NCBI GenBank assembly: GCA_047967505.1
Contig: CM106538.1
Source: Dipteris shenzhenensis
Taxonomy: Eukaryota; Polypodiophyta; Polypodiopsida; Gleicheniales
Strand: one strand, 5' to 3'
DNA length: 64,000 bases
Positions 1 through 9,840 of the stretch are shown piece after piece; the first letter of the stretch is position 1; each line of letters starts with the position of its first letter. Made by a program: the position numbers and the translations under genes. The notes below the pieces were generated by a model. It did no database searches, was not told the origin of the DNA, and saw only the letters and a list, made by a program, of their open reading frames with translations.

Positions 1-855
1 AACTATCCATCCGCAGGTAGCTCCGTTCTTCTTCCGTTGGATGGTCCAACCTATTACAAAGCTGCGGAAGTGATGGTTTGCGGAGGGGCGCAGCTGGGCG
101 CGTTCAAGCAATCGAGTAAGCAGTTCCCATGTTCACAAACTTGTGGCAGAATGGTGGTGACTTCTGCAACAGCAAATTGGTCTATGGAGACAATGCCGTT
201 GCGCCGATGCATGGGAGACATGATCCTGCTCCCGTCGCGCGATGTTCTTATCATCAATGGTGCACAGAATGGATCTCAGGGCTGGGGCGAAGCAACGAAT
301 CCTGCTCTCAGTCCAGTGATATACCGCCCCGGCTTCACTTCTGCGACGCGATTCCTTGTCCAACCCGCCGGCACCATCCCTCGAATGTATCATTCCACTG
401 CCAACCTACTTCCCGACGGCCGAGTTCTGCTTGCAGGCAGCAATACACATCAATTCTACACTTTCACGGGTGACTTCCCCACCGAGCTCCGAGTCGAGTC
501 GTGGTCTCCACCGTATTTACAGCCAGCTAACACTCCGAGAAGACCAATTATCGTAGCTGCTCCAACTCAACTGACTTATGCTTTGGTTTTCACCGTTACC
601 TTTGCTTGCCAGCGGGCACCAGGTTCAGTTGAGATTAATTTGATAAGTGCACCTTACAGCACACATTCTTATTCGCAGGGGCAGCGCTTAGTGCGTATGA
701 AGGTTCTGTCACGGGTAGCACTAGGCAGCAATCTCTACACCGTCACCGTGGTTGCCCCCCCGAACGCCAATATAGCTCCTCCTGCCTACTATATGATGTT
801 TCCAGTGCAGTCGGGTATGCCTGGCAGCTCGATTTGGGTCCAAGTCACAGGTTGA
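1..855 (+). CDS. GLOX-like aldehyde (glyoxal/galactose) oxidase, C-terminal part, cut by the window edge
   Basis: The frame is open from base 1 to a TGA at 853-855, giving the last 284 residues. GLOX enzymes are secreted copper-radical oxidases that oxidise aldehydes to acids with release of hydrogen peroxide, usually at the cell wall. The fragment covers the last part of the kelch-type beta-propeller and then the C-terminal DUF1929-type beta-sandwich (about residues 178-284). Family landmarks visible are GDMILLP and DVLIINGA, the Tyr-His copper ligand pair in PRMYHSTANLLPDGRVLLAG (about 130-131), and the second ligand His in SAPYSTHSYSQ (about 222). The Cys-Tyr cofactor residues should lie upstream, outside the window. 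Full-length plant GLOX is about 550-600 residues. No stop or frameshift is seen, so this is the one gene in the window that looks functional. Confidence 0.9.
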   Translation, partial: NYPSAGSSVLLPLDGPTYYKAAEVMVCGGAQLGAFKQSSKQFPCSQTCGRMVVTSATANWSMETMPLRRCMGDMILLPSRDVLIINGAQNGSQGWGEATNPALSPVIYRPGFTSATRFLVQPAGTIPRMYHSTANLLPDGRVLLAGSNTHQFYTFTGDFPTELRVESWSPPYLQPANTPRRPIIVAAPTQLTYALVFTVTFACQRAPGSVEINLISAPYSTHSYSQGQRLVRMKVLSRVALGSNLYTVTVVAPPNANIAPPAYYMMFPVQSGMPGSSIWVQVTG

Positions 856-1880
856 TGACATTGTTCTCAATATAATTAATTAGGGTCTGCAATAGATCAT
901 TCTTTCAGATATCGCATCCTCATAAAACTCCAGATTCCTGCACGCGGGACTGGTTCTTCTGTGGGTATTGCTGAAGATGGCAAAAGACCTTGAGCAGTTC
1001 CCACGGACGAATTGTACGACTGAAAAAAGGGCAAGAGTTCCGAGCTTTAAGCTTTTCATCACGATGCTTTGTATTCGAAGTATGGAACATCTACCAAAAA
1101 TCAGAAGTGATTGTCACCCAATATGCATGCTTTGTATTCGGAGTATGTATTCGGGAACCCGCTCTTAGGCTGTTCTCCTCGCTGTTTTGTATTCGGAGTA
1201 AGGTTTCTGAGCAAGGTTCATTACCCAAGTTCGGAAGTAATCCTCTCATTTGCATCGCGTCTGTGTTTTCAGTCATGAGAGCTTGAATTCCAAGGGTGAA
1301 ATGACCCGCTAGAAGACAGTATAAACAGTCAGGACTGAGAAGTAAGAGCAGGTGCTGAACAAAGCTTGCTCAGAGCTTTTTTCACTTACCTCCAATGCCT
1401 CCAGGCCTCATGCCAGGCACTCACGGCACCTAGAACCACACCCAAGAAAGGCACCCAAACTACTGAGCGGCATCTCCGGTCGCCAGGGGGTGCCCCTTGC
1501 CACCCCCTAGAAAGGAGCTTCTTCTCCGGTGGTGCCTCTCCACAGAATTCGACGATCCTGGCTTTCGAGCGATATGCTGGTCCATGGGGACCTATGGGAT
1601 ATGCTGGTCCATGGGGACCTGCTCTTAGGCACTTATATATTCAAAGACTGCTGTGATCCAGTCATTAATAGGAAGTACTCATTACTAGGAAATACGAATA
1701 CGGTTTGGTGTTGCACATGGGTAGCCTTAGCAAAGACGTGAATTTGGAAAGCTAAAAATCACTATTTTTTGAATTAAAAAATTCCTATATTTTGATTGGT
1801 TGATATGAATGAACTACCACGTCTTTATTGTTTGATGGATAACCCTCCACGTGGCGTTTCACAATGTTAAGTGATAGTTA
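856..1880. other. GLOX 3' flank, no gene seen
   Basis: This is the GLOX 3' UTR and downstream flank. It contains three spaced copies of the word TTTGTATTCGRAGTA (near 1069, 1131 and 1186), a 27-bp tandem duplication (listed separately), and an AT-rich stretch from about 1745. A G-box-like CCACGTGG lies near 1850. Short ORFs here show no recognisable domain. Confidence 0.4.
1571..1624. repeat. 27-bp tandem duplication
   Basis: Two adjacent copies of a 27-bp unit beginning GATATGCTGGTCCATGGGGA start at 1571 and 1598. The last bases of the second copy diverge. The period is a multiple of three, but no convincing coding frame spans it. Confidence 0.8.
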
Positions 1881-2025
1881 GCTGGCAGATGGAATGCTAA
1901 TTGAGAGTTAGCTTAGTTAAATGGGTTGCTTCAATGTTGTATGGCCTTGGTCCATGCATTGCGGGATTTCTACTGCATAGATGGGTGGGCTCCGCCGACG
2001 GGAGGGCTCCACAACCCGAACGTGA

Positions 2026-2609
2026 ATTTACTGCAGAGAAGGAGGGGTGGAGTCTTCGGCACTGGCGGTGTCATTTGATGGCGATGGTAGCGAGAATTTG
2101 TCTATTTTATTACATTCTTTGTGCAGTGTATCTGGGGAGGATTCGCCATCGCCAGTCTCCATGATGGGCTTATCAAAAAGTTCTCGTGAGCTTAGTTTCT
2201 CTCCTACCTATTTAATAAGTGGATGCTTAGAGAGTCTTCCTCAGTCTGTTGTCTGTCCAAGACCGCTTAGTTTTGTTTTGATGGCTGGTATTGAAGGAAG
2301 CAGCGACTACATGGACACTGATAGTGAAGCATTTGAGCGAGGTTCCACTAAAGCTAACTTTTCTTCCATTTCTTCTCTTCCTTCATTCTTTCTTTGATTT
2401 TAACTTCATGCTTTTCTTCCGTAGAGCTTTGTGTTTGCTGGTTCGGTGTAAGCATTATCTCTTCTAACTGTTTATCTTGTGCATGCAGGTCCTGTGAAGG
2501 TTTGCCCTGACATATGTCAATCACCTGCCACTCCTATAGCTACAAAGGTTGTTTTGGAGAACAAGGTTAGCATGGCTAATGAAAACATGGGAGACAACTC
2601 TAGAGAGAA
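2026..2609 (+). pseudogene. Unrecognised spliced gene fragment (two possible exons)
   Basis: A frame open from 2026 to about 2350 encodes a serine-rich, plant-like sequence containing SFDGDGSENLS, SSRELSFSPTYL and DYMDTDSEAFERGSTK. A pyrimidine-rich stretch ending GCATGCAG at about 2489 could be a splice acceptor. The next piece (2490-2609) reads GPVKVCPDICQSPATPIATK and onward, followed by a GT. I do not recognise the family. The composition looks like a disordered regulatory protein rather than a transposon protein. No start codon is clear, because the upstream frame is closed by a TGA at 2023-2025. It may be the 5' part of a cellular gene, or a fragment carried by a mobile element. Confidence 0.35.
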
Positions 2610-2652
2610 AAGTATCGACCTACTCTTTCATTATAAACTAACTTTTAGTTTA

Positions 2653-3262
2653 TTCTGATTCGTTAATAGATTCTAAGTTCAAAGAGAATGGACGGCTTTC
2701 GTTTGTTTTTCTTTATAGCAAGAGGATTGTTACAAACAACAGTATTGACGTATCTCAGATCTCGTCATTTCTAACGAAGTTGTTTGGTATGCTGTGACTC
2801 TGAGTTTTGAAGAGATTCGACAGCTTTCCATTTTGCATGTCTTGCTAAATTTTTACAATTCATCTTGCCTACCCTACGTAATACTGCTTCGAGCATGGAG
2901 TCCATCCTAAGGAAGTCGTGAAGATCCATCTTGATTGATTTACTGCTTCAGTATTCATTCTGATTCGTTAATAGATTCTAAGTTCAAAGAGAATGGATGG
3001 CTTTCGTTTGTTTTTCTTTATAGCAAGAGGATTGCTACAAACAACAGTATTGACGTATCTCAGATCTCGTCATTTCTAACGAAGTTGTTTGGTATGCTGT
3101 GACTCTGAGTTTTGAAGAGATTCGACAGCTTTCCATTTTGCGTGTTTTGCTAAATTTTTACAATTCATCTTGCCTACCCTATGTAATACTACTTCGAGCA
3201 TGGAGTCCATCCTAAGGAAGTCGTGAAGATCCATCTTGATTGATTTACTGCTTCAGTATTCA
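2653..3262. repeat. 305-bp direct tandem duplication
   Basis: Copy 1 spans 2653-2957 and copy 2 spans 2958-3262, both starting TTCTGATTCGTTAATAG. I see about six substitutions between them and no length change, so the duplication is recent. It lies just after the putative second exon of the fragment at 2026-2609 and could be intronic. Neither copy has a long ORF. Confidence 0.93.
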
Positions 3263-3879
3263 TTCTTTTGTAAAACATTGGCGACTAGGTAAAGCTATTG
3301 ACGTAGGTTCTTAACTTGTGCATAAGCCCATGTGTCTTTGGCGTACATGTTTCCTAGTCAAAGTTATAACTATTTGCTAAGCATATCGTAGCCTTTCAAA
3401 TGATTGGCAAGCAGATGCGATTGTGACTTTGCATCATGACCTTTAGTTGTAGATAGAGCATGTTTGTTTTGGCTTGCCGTTTTGAAAGCAAGACGAATTT
3501 GTTCTGGAGATGGACTTGAGACAGTTTAGATTTCACTATTTAGAATTCATTGTTTTCTATATTCGTAAACTTTGAAACAGCAGCTCACCTTCTTTACGAA
3601 CCCATGATATGTTTGAAAATGCGTTTTAATTATTAAAGCATGTCACGTAGGTGCGTCTGCCCATTTTGCATGTTCTTATATGGACAATAGGCCCTTCGCT
3701 CATAGTTTGTAGTCATCTCCAATTGCAATTGTGTCCCTAACAAGACTTCCAAAGGAAAATTTGCTCAAGAGTTCTGCTATAAAAAAGACTACTTCTAGGC
3801 GTTCCTTGAGAGGTTCGTTCTAGGAAGTCGCACAAGAGGCTTATACCCAAGGTAGTTACATTGCAATTTTTAAATTTAT
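3263..3879. other. AT-rich stretch without a recognised gene
   Basis: There is no long ORF. A short open stretch near 3725-3830 encodes a basic peptide (KKTTSRRSLRGS) and could be an exon of whatever precedes the Helitron-like coding region. No repeat or terminal signal was found. Confidence 0.3.
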
Positions 3880-3913
3880 TTGATTTGTTGTTTTTTTGTT
3901 ATTTGTTTGATGT

Positions 3914-4089
3914 GTTTTCTATTAGTGAAGGAGCTCATAAAGAAAAATCCGGAGTATGTTGATTTTAGATGTAAAGTTAGCGCACGAGTGGTTCATTCAA
4001 GTGTTAAGGATCATGCCAAGCATGCAAAAATATGCACTTCCCCTACTGACAGTGGTGTGATTGACATCATTTATATAGAGTCGGATTGA
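3914..4089 (+). pseudogene. Possible upstream exon of the Helitron-like element
   Basis: After a pyrimidine-rich stretch ending TATTAG, a short frame encodes KELIKKNPEYVDFRCKVS and about 40 further residues to a TGA at 4087-4089. I do not recognise it. It is placed here because it lies upstream of the OB-like exon on the same strand and looks coding. Codon and splice evidence is weak. Confidence 0.25.
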
Positions 4090-4409
4090 TAGAGTCACTT
4101 ATTGTTGTTTTTTATGTGATGGACTTGAGACTCAAGTAGAAGTTATTACTTTGATCTATTATAATATGGAATAATTTTGCAAATGTGCTTGTGTTATTAA
4201 TGAGTATATTGTTATCATGCTACAAAAAGTCATCTTGACTATATTATAGTTAGATGTTTTTTGGTTTTTATTGATCTAAAGCTGTTTTTTGCAAATTTCA
4301 TAATTCTTGTTTTAATGGTAAATAAAAAAATTTCATGACAATAAATTATATGAATTAAGACATAAAATACAAAAGCAAAACTCTCATTGTTTTATTTTTC
4401 TATTTGTAG

Positions 4410-4712
4410 CTAGCAAGCATGTCTCCAAACAAAATGATGATGAAGTGAATTCCTATAATGGACCTAATGACAATAACAATTCAAAACCACCACCCCATTA
4501 CCTTTTATCCAATGCTAAAGCTATTGTCCCTAGCAAAGAGAATTTTGTTGGTGGTGGAAATTCATTAGTCTCCTTGGCCATTACCCAACTATTCGAATGT
4601 GTACCTCATAGGTTTGTATTTGAAGGCAAGCTCCTTGCTAAGTATGGTACTTATAAAGTGCCAAATCCCAAATATGCTGGCTTTTTAAAGGCTGATTTGA
4701 TAGATAAGCTTT
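4410..4712 (+). pseudogene. OB/RPA-like protein of the Helitron-like element, N-terminal half (broken by CACTA-A)
   Basis: An acceptor-like TTTGTAG precedes a frame starting ASKHVSKQNDD, then an asparagine-rich linker, then SLVSLAITQLFECVPHRFVFEGK and NPKYAGFLKADLIDKL. The frame runs to 4712, where CACTA-A begins. It resumes in phase at 13651: the split codon is T at 4712 plus GT at 13651-13652. I do not recognise this half on its own. Its role is inferred from the continuation, which resembles a single-strand DNA-binding OB fold. RPA-like proteins are common passengers of plant Helitrons. Confidence 0.5.
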
Positions 4713-4809
4713 CACTACTACACATGGATCCTATTGCGATGCTTAAATACCGATATTTAGCATGCGTGGGGCGCTAATCGTCGGTATTGGAAGTGGGGTT
4801 CGCTAAGGA

Positions 4810-4912
4810 TCGCTATATAGTGACTGTAGTCAAACGTCGCTATATAGCGACATTTGCTAAAGTCGCTATATGGCGACTTTTATTAGATTGGTAATAGTCG
4901 TTATATAGCGAC
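4810..4912. repeat. Left subterminal palindrome array of CACTA-A
   Basis: Four copies of the 15-bp palindrome TCGCTATATAGCGAC (0-2 changes each) start at 4810, 4837, 4863 and 4898. In En/Spm, clustered subterminal motifs bind the TNPA protein. The spacing of about 27-35 bp and the position about 100 bp from the end fit that role. Confidence 0.88.
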
Positions 4913-5110
4913 ACTGAGATAGTTTTTTATAGCAATGTTTTATAGATCAATTTTTTTTTCCATACAGACCTTAAAAGATAGTTTTTTCCAATGATAATTT
5001 TTTTTAAATTTTCATACATGCTTGATCTTTTGAGAGAATAAAAGTACGAGAGCATGTACATCAAGCCTTTGAAGCTCATACATTCATGTCCAAGTTTGAG
5101 ATGAAAAAAA

Positions 5111-8100
5111 TCAATAAAGAGCATTTACATCAACGGTTTCATCCTGAACCAAGTCTAACGCACCAAACAAGTCTATCTCTAACTCTATACCGAGTTGATC
5201 TCCTATATCATCATTGTACTCTAGCATCGTACATTCACCTAAGAGTACTTGATCATCTTCTTCAATAAAGTGTGGTGATTCTTGATGATCGTCATCTTCC
5301 ACAAGATCTGGCTCTTCTCCCCATTCACATGTCACTTGATTGGCTACAATTGGCTCTTTGTCTTACAAATCCCTTCAAAGTTTTCATAAATTGCTCGAGA
5401 AAAAAACATCCACCGACTATGAACGGTACCTGTAATGGCCACCTCATCAACTATGTGCACAAGCAAGTGCACTTTGAGTTGTCATAATGCTCAAGGGAAA
5501 GTGCTTCTCAAGCAAGAATATCGCTTTGATGGATTCCACCCTAGCCTTCTTGATGCTCGATATGGAGATCTCTTTTTGAGATATCCACCTATTTCACATG
5601 CTCATGTAAGATATATTCATAATCAATCTATAGATTATTCAGCTTAAATTGAAGAAAATGCAATCAATGCGATTTGATAGTAAGCATACCTCACAATACC
5701 ACTGATCTTGAATATAGCATTTCTAACATCTTCTTGTAAGCACCCTTTTATTGTAATTGGGAGGATGAACTATCAAAGAAACAAAGAAGTCATGTCAACA
5801 ATATAACATAATAATAATTATGCTTACGCATCGCGATTATCGGTACACTAATCCTACAGCTTAGAATACGTGTAAGACCTTGTGCCAATCATGGGACTTG
5901 AGCCCACTAAGCTTATTGTCCTTTGAAAATGCTCCTTTCAAGCAACGCATGTAGCTTGTGGGTGTTTGAAAAGAGGCAATATCTGCCTTGACCACTGCCT
6001 CCTCTCCCGTAGAGAGGATCCATGTTGCTTTCAGGAGGATAACTTTTCTCGAAGCATGCACTTGGGGCGACAAACGAGACATCCTATTCATAGCACGCAA
6101 GTCTTCTTGCACTCCTCTTGAGTCTTTGGAACCAACCAAGTGTACCCAAATAGTAGCCCCCACATTCTTAAAGATATGCATGGGATCCAAGAGATGATTG
6201 ATTTGTAACTAACCCTAATAAAGAATCTCGTGAAAGATCAATAGCCTCTTCATACTAGGAGGAAGTTCCTCTCCATTCATCCTCCAAGCCTGAATTCAGT
6301 CACTTGCCTTCAAATATGGTGGTGGTGGATCAAGCTGACCTCCACGCATGAGATGGTCCAGCGGAAGGTATCGAGCATGACCTTCATAAACATTTTTCCT
6401 CATATGTTTGGAATACCATGCAAGCGATCTCAAACCCGGTCCACAAATAGTAGGACAAGCATGGTACCCACTTGTAACAAGTCCTGCACGCATGCATGAA
6501 TGTATTAGTATAAGACATGCGTGCAAAAGAGAGTCATAAAAGCATAATTCTATATTATACATGTAAAGACACAACCACATACCTGTGCACTCTCCATATC
6601 TTAGGTAGTTATGCATGGTCCACATCAAGATACCCCTGACCAAAATATCATTGGTATGTCTAAGAGCTCTAGAAATATCAACTCCTCTCCATAAGATGTA
6701 TAACTCCTCTATCAAAGGTGCCATGTACACGTCCATTATTTTGGCCTTGTACTTCCCTGGCACAAGTAGAGCAAGCATGAGGTGTCCCTTCTTTATTGTT
6801 AGCCATGGTGGGATATTGTAATTCACCAAGACTATGGGCCATGTCGACCAAGATGTCGAGCGTAACTGGAAAGGTTTCACTCCATTCATGGCGAGCCCAA
6901 GATGTAAGTTGCGTGGCTCTCTCGCAAAGTCCGGCCACTGATTGTCTATGTGCTTCCAAGCTGCACAATCTACAGGAATCCTCAATGTGTCATCAGTGGA
7001 CCGATGAGATGCATGCCATGTCATCAACTCCACTATGGATTTGGATCAGAACATGTGCTGTATTCTTGCAATGATGGGAAAGTGTCTCAAGAACTTTATT
7101 GGTATCTGCTTACCCTACAAATCATCTCTATATCATTGTTCCCCACACTTCGGACAACTAGCCAAATCTCCATGCTCACGACGAAAGAGAATACAATCAT
7201 TACGGCAAGCATGGATGGTATCATAATCCATACCCACCATTGTTAGCATCTTCTTCACTTTATCTCTTGATGCGGGCATGGTATTTGGTGCAGGCAACAT
7301 CTTCTAGAGCAACCTATCACAATTCAAACATACATAGGCTTTGAATAATGATGATTCGGTACACTTATCCTATAGCTTAGAATCCTTGTAAGATATTGAG
7401 CAAGCTTAGAATCTTATAACCTAACATTGAGCAAACATTTACAGACTCCTGCATTCTTTGAATTAGAGCGACAAAAGTATATATCTCTTTGCTCAATAGT
7501 AGGTTATTGAAGCTTCATGTGGGAGAAAAGAGAGGAGGAAAGAGAGGGGAAAAGAGAGAAGAAAAAGGAGGAGAAAGAGGAGATAAGAGAGAAAAAGAGA
7601 GGAGATAAGAGAGAAAAAGAGAGAAAGTAAAAAGAGAAAAAGTGGGGATAAAAGAGAGAAAAAGTGGGGATACAAAGGCTTCGAATAATGATGATTCTCA
7701 AAACAAACAATATCCAAATAATGAGTCAAATTAATGCAGGAGCTAACCTCATTAAGGCCGAGACACTTGTATCCGACCACCCATACTTTGCTTGCAGATT
7801 CAAGATTGAGAGACAAGCCCATAGTTTAGACATCCTAGCACCCTTGTACAACTGTGTTGATTGTAACTCTCGCATTTTGACCTCAGACTCTGACATCACA
7901 TGTACATGTGATGTAGTGCCCCTAAAAATAGAATCCATCATGTCCACCATACCCTCATCATCATTTGGGAGAGTATAGTCTTGCTCAAAGTGTGAAGGTA
8001 TATGTGCACCCTCGTCACCCTTCTCATCCTATTTCAAGATTTCATGTAAATATAAGATCTTGTCTCAAGGTTTCATGTCATAATGGTATCCAATATTAAC

Positions 8101-8440
8101 CATGAACTCAAATAGCATTGACTTACCAATAATCCATCACCATGTGCAACACCAACGGTGGGTACTGCTTCGGGCTTCTCCCCATACATCCACAAGTGGC
8201 GCATGATAATACGACATTGATGTCATACTTCTCGTTTGCAATGAGTGCAATGACAATACAACCTCTCTGTAAGCCACTCTGTGCTCCGGGGCATTGGCGC
8301 ATCATCTGACGAGCTTCCACTCGTCCCTTGCATCTGCACACTTCCAAAATCACAACATAAGCTGCAAGGAAATCTATTAAGATCCAAAAAATAGCCACCC
8401 ATGAGCTTCTTTTCTCTCTTCTAACAGTAAGTGCCCTCAA
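5111..8440 (-). pseudogene. tnpD: CACTA-A transposase (TNPD/TNP2, Transposase_21 type), decayed
   Basis: Minus-strand blocks follow the order of plant CACTA transposases. An N-terminal block lies at 8123-8440. The motif LYKGARMSKLWACLSILNLQ and GWSD are at 7726-7950. A cysteine block with IHACRNDCILFRREHGDLAS and CPKCGEQ lies near 7130-7250. The core is at 6296-7033 (DFAREPRNLHLGLAMNGVKP, YNIPPWLTIKKGH, MDVYMAPLIEEL, WTMHNYLRYGECTG). The next block is at 5861-6190 (DPMHIFKNVGATIW, SFQTPTSYM, GLKSHDWHKVL), and an acidic tail is at 5111-5335. TNPD cuts the element at its ends. The blocks are separated by stops, frameshifts and possible introns, so no full protein can be made. Confidence 0.88.
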
Positions 8441-8443
8441 CTG

Positions 8444-8556
8444 TCTCTATATAGCGACTTTTTGCTTTGTTTCGTCGCTATATAGCGACGTTTTGCCATG
8501 TTTCGGCATCGCTATATAGTGATGCTTTTTGGATATAAGCGTTGCTATATAGCGAC
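8444..8556. promoter_or_regulatory. Central palindrome array between divergent genes of CACTA-A
   Basis: Four copies of the subterminal palindrome (TCTCTATATAGCGAC, a perfect TCGCTATATAGCGAC and two variants) start at 8444, 8475, 8509 and 8542. They lie just upstream of the minus-strand transposase and of the plus-strand leader that leads to the TNPA-like gene. A shared, self-regulated bidirectional promoter is inferred. CACTA-B has its own array in the same place. Confidence 0.7.
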
Positions 8557-9041
8557 GCTGGGGACTTAAACCCGAAACCTCGTGTGACGCTTTCTTTAGC
8601 ATCTCTATTGCAGGAAAAGCAAAAATCTCTCCTCCCACCTTATATTCGATGACCTCGCTTTCCTCGTCTCCATTCTCCACTCCACCACTACTCAGCCCCT
8701 CTCCTAACACGTGCTCCCTCTCCACCCTTCTCCCTCTTTGCTTGTGTGAAAAGAAGTTTTTCAAGAAGATGAGTCTCTTTAAGCAATGTAGGTTCGTTTT
8801 TTGTGAGATTTCATTTTGTGAGTGTTAAACATGTTTCTCCTTGTATTGCCAAGGCTATGTGCTAGTTTTCATACTTGATTCTCAAGGGTTAAAGACAAAA
8901 AACGAGATTTTGTGAAAGAAAGAAGACTCACCTCTTCTCTTTTTGGTATTTCTCTTTCTCCTCTTTCTCCTTGTTTTTAGGCTTATGCTTGTCTCCTTAA
9001 TCTAATCCCTTTGAGAAGTTGCTTCTCTAAGCTCCTCCTTT
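8557..9041 (+). other. Leader region of the CACTA-A plus-strand gene
   Basis: This stretch resembles 28330-28880 in CACTA-B: a C-rich leader with ACACTTG/CACGTGCTCCCTCTCC-type words, then an ATG (MSLFKQC in A) followed by stops. It is probably transcribed 5' sequence of the TNPA-like gene. No recognised domain. Confidence 0.4.
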
Positions 9042-9840
9042 CTCTAACTAGTTATTTGAAAAATGGTATGTTTCTTCTCTTTTGTAGGGCCATCGAGCGG
9101 GACTATTCCAGGTAAGAAAGTCCTTCCTATTTTTTCCTTTTGTTATTTTTGTTATTTACATTGGCCTACAGCTAGCACCTTAAGCACTAGCTGCAGTGAT
9201 GGATGTAGGAACCCTCTCTTCCCCTCTCTTCCCCTCTCTTCCCCTATTCCCTTTTCTTTCCCTCTCTTCCTCTCTTCCTCTCTTCCTTTTCCCTCTTCTT
9301 TATCCCCTCTTTCAATCTTTTTTTTCCCTCTTTCTTCTTTCCTTCTCTTCCTTTTTTCCTCTTTCAATCTCTTTTCCCCTCTTCCTTCTCTTATGTTTAT
9401 GCTCTTTTTCCCTCTTTCATCCCCTCTTTCAATCTCTTTTCCTCTCTCTTTCCCCTCTAACTAGTTATTTGAAAAATGGTATGTTTCCTCTCTTTTGTAG
9501 GGCCAATCCACAAAACACCGACCTCTTTTTTCCTTTTGTTATTTTTATTATTTACATTGGCCTGCAGCTAGCGCCTTAAGTGCTAGCTACAGTGTGGGCA
9601 TAGGAGCCCTCTCTTCCCCTCTCTTGCCCTATTCCCTCTTCTTTCCCTCTCTTCCTCTCTTACTTTTCCCTCTTCTTTATCCCCTCTTTCAATCTCTTTT
9701 CCTCCTCTTCCTCCTTTCCTTCTCTTCTTTTTCCCCTCTTTCAATCTCTTTTCCCCTCTTCCTTCTCTTATGTTTATGCTATTTTTCCCTCTTTCATCCC
9801 CTCTTTCAATCTCTTTTTCTCTCTCTTTCCCCTCTCTCAA
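9042..9840. repeat. 413-bp tandem duplication, pyrimidine-rich
   Basis: A unit starting CTCTAACTAGTTATTTG begins at 9042 and again at 9455. Each copy has a TTTGTTATTTTTRTTATTTACA segment followed by a long CCCTCTTTC-type tract. Long ORFs here are low-complexity artefacts. Confidence 0.85.

Noticed and set aside
1901-2164. Hydrophobic ORF (87 codons) overlapping the gene fragment at 2026
   Set aside because: It is in another frame from the better Ser-rich exon and shows no homology I recognise.
8444-8556. Central palindrome array as the border of a second, nested CACTA element
   Set aside because: The same arrangement recurs in CACTA-B with its own word and with no CACTA terminus nearby, so it is better read as part of the element.
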